A DNA stretch of 16,512 nt from SLAN01 sp046545955 (GTDB taxonomy: Bacteria > Spirochaetota > Spirochaetia > DSM-27196 > SKKC01). A program made the translations under genes and the position numbers. Positions 16,085-16,512 of this stretch are shown one piece after another (the first letter of the stretch is position 1; each line of letters opens with the position of its first letter). Below the pieces are notes generated by a model, which did no database searches, was not told the origin of the DNA, and was given only the letters and a program-made list of their open reading frames with translations. The stretch covers positions 1 to 16,512 of the forward strand of contig JBKGYS010000048.1 in NCBI GenBank assembly GCA_046545955.1, read 5' to 3'.

Positions 16085-16100
16085 ACCGGTTTAAACCGGT
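16085..16100. promoter_or_regulatory. Perfect 16-bp palindrome, candidate operator
   Basis: ACCGGTTTAAACCGGT is perfectly self-complementary over 16 bases and does not extend further. It lies 24 bases before the first possible thrH ATG (16060) and overlaps the expected -35 position for the possible thrH -10 CATAAT (16075-16070). It has the size and symmetry of a dimeric regulator site. The regulator is unknown. Confidence 0.55.
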
Positions 16101-16181
16101 TATCGAGTTGATACTTTCTGTACTGACCATGGTTGAGTTGCGATATTTGGGACTGAAATGATGAATTCCGCCCTTTCCATG

Positions 16182-16211
16182 TTGACGTATACTACGTGCT
16201 TTTACTACGAT
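16182..16211 (+). promoter_or_regulatory. Candidate sigma70 promoter for the proV-like gene
   Basis: TTGACG (16182-16187) matches the -35 consensus at five of six positions. TACGAT (16206-16211), with 4/6 matches, lies 18 bases later. This would give a 5' leader of about 220 bases before the ATG at 16441, covering the inverted repeat at 16313-16328. Confidence 0.35.
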
Positions 16212-16312
16212 TACGGGATGGTGAGCAAGAATGTGAGCAGGGTGTCGGCCGACCATTTCAAGATTTTTCTGAAATCAATCCGGGAATGCCGGCTATCATA
16301 CGCTCACGCGGA

Positions 16313-16328
16313 GCAATCGAACGATTGC
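16313..16328. repeat. Inverted repeat upstream of the proV-like gene
   Basis: GCAATCG (16313-16319) and CGATTGC (16322-16328) are perfect inverted arms around AA. As RNA this folds to a 6-bp stem with a GAAC tetraloop; as DNA it is a 16-bp near-palindrome. It may be an operator or a leader structure. No U-run follows. Confidence 0.4.
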
Positions 16329-16440
16329 AGTCTCGAAGTATGTCGGGACCGTGAGGCCTTTAGTTTCCGCTGATTGCAGCGAGCCTCGCGATCATTCACG
16401 GGTAATGCTTGGTGTGCACGGGGGATAGGAAGAAAAATAT

Positions 16441-16512
16441 ATGTCAGATCAAAATAGTTCCGAGCAGAAGGTGAAAATCCAGCTGCGAAATGTTTACAAA
16501 GTGTTCGGAAAG
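16441..16512 (+). CDS. proV: Partial: probable glycine betaine/proline ABC transporter ATP-binding protein (first 24 codons)
   Basis: Only 24 residues are in the window. After a short polar start, the stretch VKIQLRNVYKVFGK resembles the opening beta strand of ProV/OpuAA-type ATPases (consensus like 'I-x-L/V-K-N-L/V-Y-K-I/V-F-G'), which power uptake of osmoprotectants such as glycine betaine. The 'YKVFG' ending favours this subfamily over other ABC ATPases, but Walker A lies outside the window, so the substrate is not settled. The ATG at 16441 has a good ribosome site, AGGAAG (16427-16432), 8 bases upstream. The frame runs off the right edge. Confidence 0.65.
   Translation, partial: MSDQNSSEQKVKIQLRNVYKVFGK

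Larger units (their letters stand above)
16061..16440. other. 380-bp divergent intergenic region (thrH / proV-like gene)
   Basis: No convincing gene lies here. Short frames on both strands (for example a 71-codon plus frame at 16158-16373) lack a ribosome site and family features. The region is more AT-rich than its surroundings and contains a 16-bp palindrome (16085-16100), a candidate sigma70 promoter (16182-16211), an inverted repeat (16313-16328), and an 8-base direct repeat GATTGCAG at 16324-16331 and 16372-16379. It probably holds the control sites of both divergent genes. Confidence 0.6.

Noticed and set aside
16158..16373. 71-codon plus-strand open frame upstream of the proV-like gene
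   Set aside because: No ribosome site, overlaps the candidate promoter, and its composition looks random.

Overview
The window looks like chromosomal DNA from a free-living spirochaete. This is inferred mainly from the phenylalanyl-tRNA synthetase genes, which are of the archaeal/eukaryal type that spirochaetes are known to carry, including a short beta subunit. The moderately high G+C, a cytoplasmic chemotaxis-like signalling operon and the start of a probable glycine-betaine transporter would suit a saline-habitat spirochaete, but species cannot be told from this sequence. I see no tRNA, rRNA, CRISPR array or insertion sequence.

Layout. Positions 1-49 hold two copies of a 22-bp direct repeat (27-bp period) running in from the left edge. 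Positions 67-2868 (minus) encode a large MalT/STAND-like AAA ATPase with a helical-repeat tail and no visible DNA-binding domain. A 376-bp divergent gap with two inverted repeats follows. The plus-strand block 3245-9675 holds pheS, pheT, an unrecognised 324-aa protein, and a 689-aa protein joining an N-terminal cyclic-nucleotide-binding domain to a C-terminal domain with the sequence hallmarks of AMP nucleosidase (nucleoside phosphorylase fold). The last two genes overlap by 4 bp.

The minus-strand block 15278-9715 is a compact three-gene signalling operon. Its order of transcription is a soluble PAS-histidine kinase-receiver hybrid, a CheB-CheR-PAS fusion (TAATG overlap), and a receiver protein with a C-terminal HPt-like domain whose phosphorylatable His is replaced by Glu. 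Together they look like a soluble sensory phosphorelay tied to CheB/CheR-like methylation chemistry, but the usual His phosphocarrier step is missing.

Upstream lies thrH (minus), a HAD-family phosphoserine phosphatase/homoserine phosphotransferase. A 380-bp divergent intergenic region follows, with a perfect 16-bp palindrome, a second inverted repeat and a candidate promoter. The window ends 24 codons into a gene that resembles the start of proV/opuAA.

The most unusual item is the cyclic-nucleotide sensor fused to an AMP-nucleosidase-like domain, with its translationally coupled partner of unknown function. If active, it would link second-messenger sensing to purine nucleotide breakdown. The second is the His-less HPt domain in the CheB-CheR operon.
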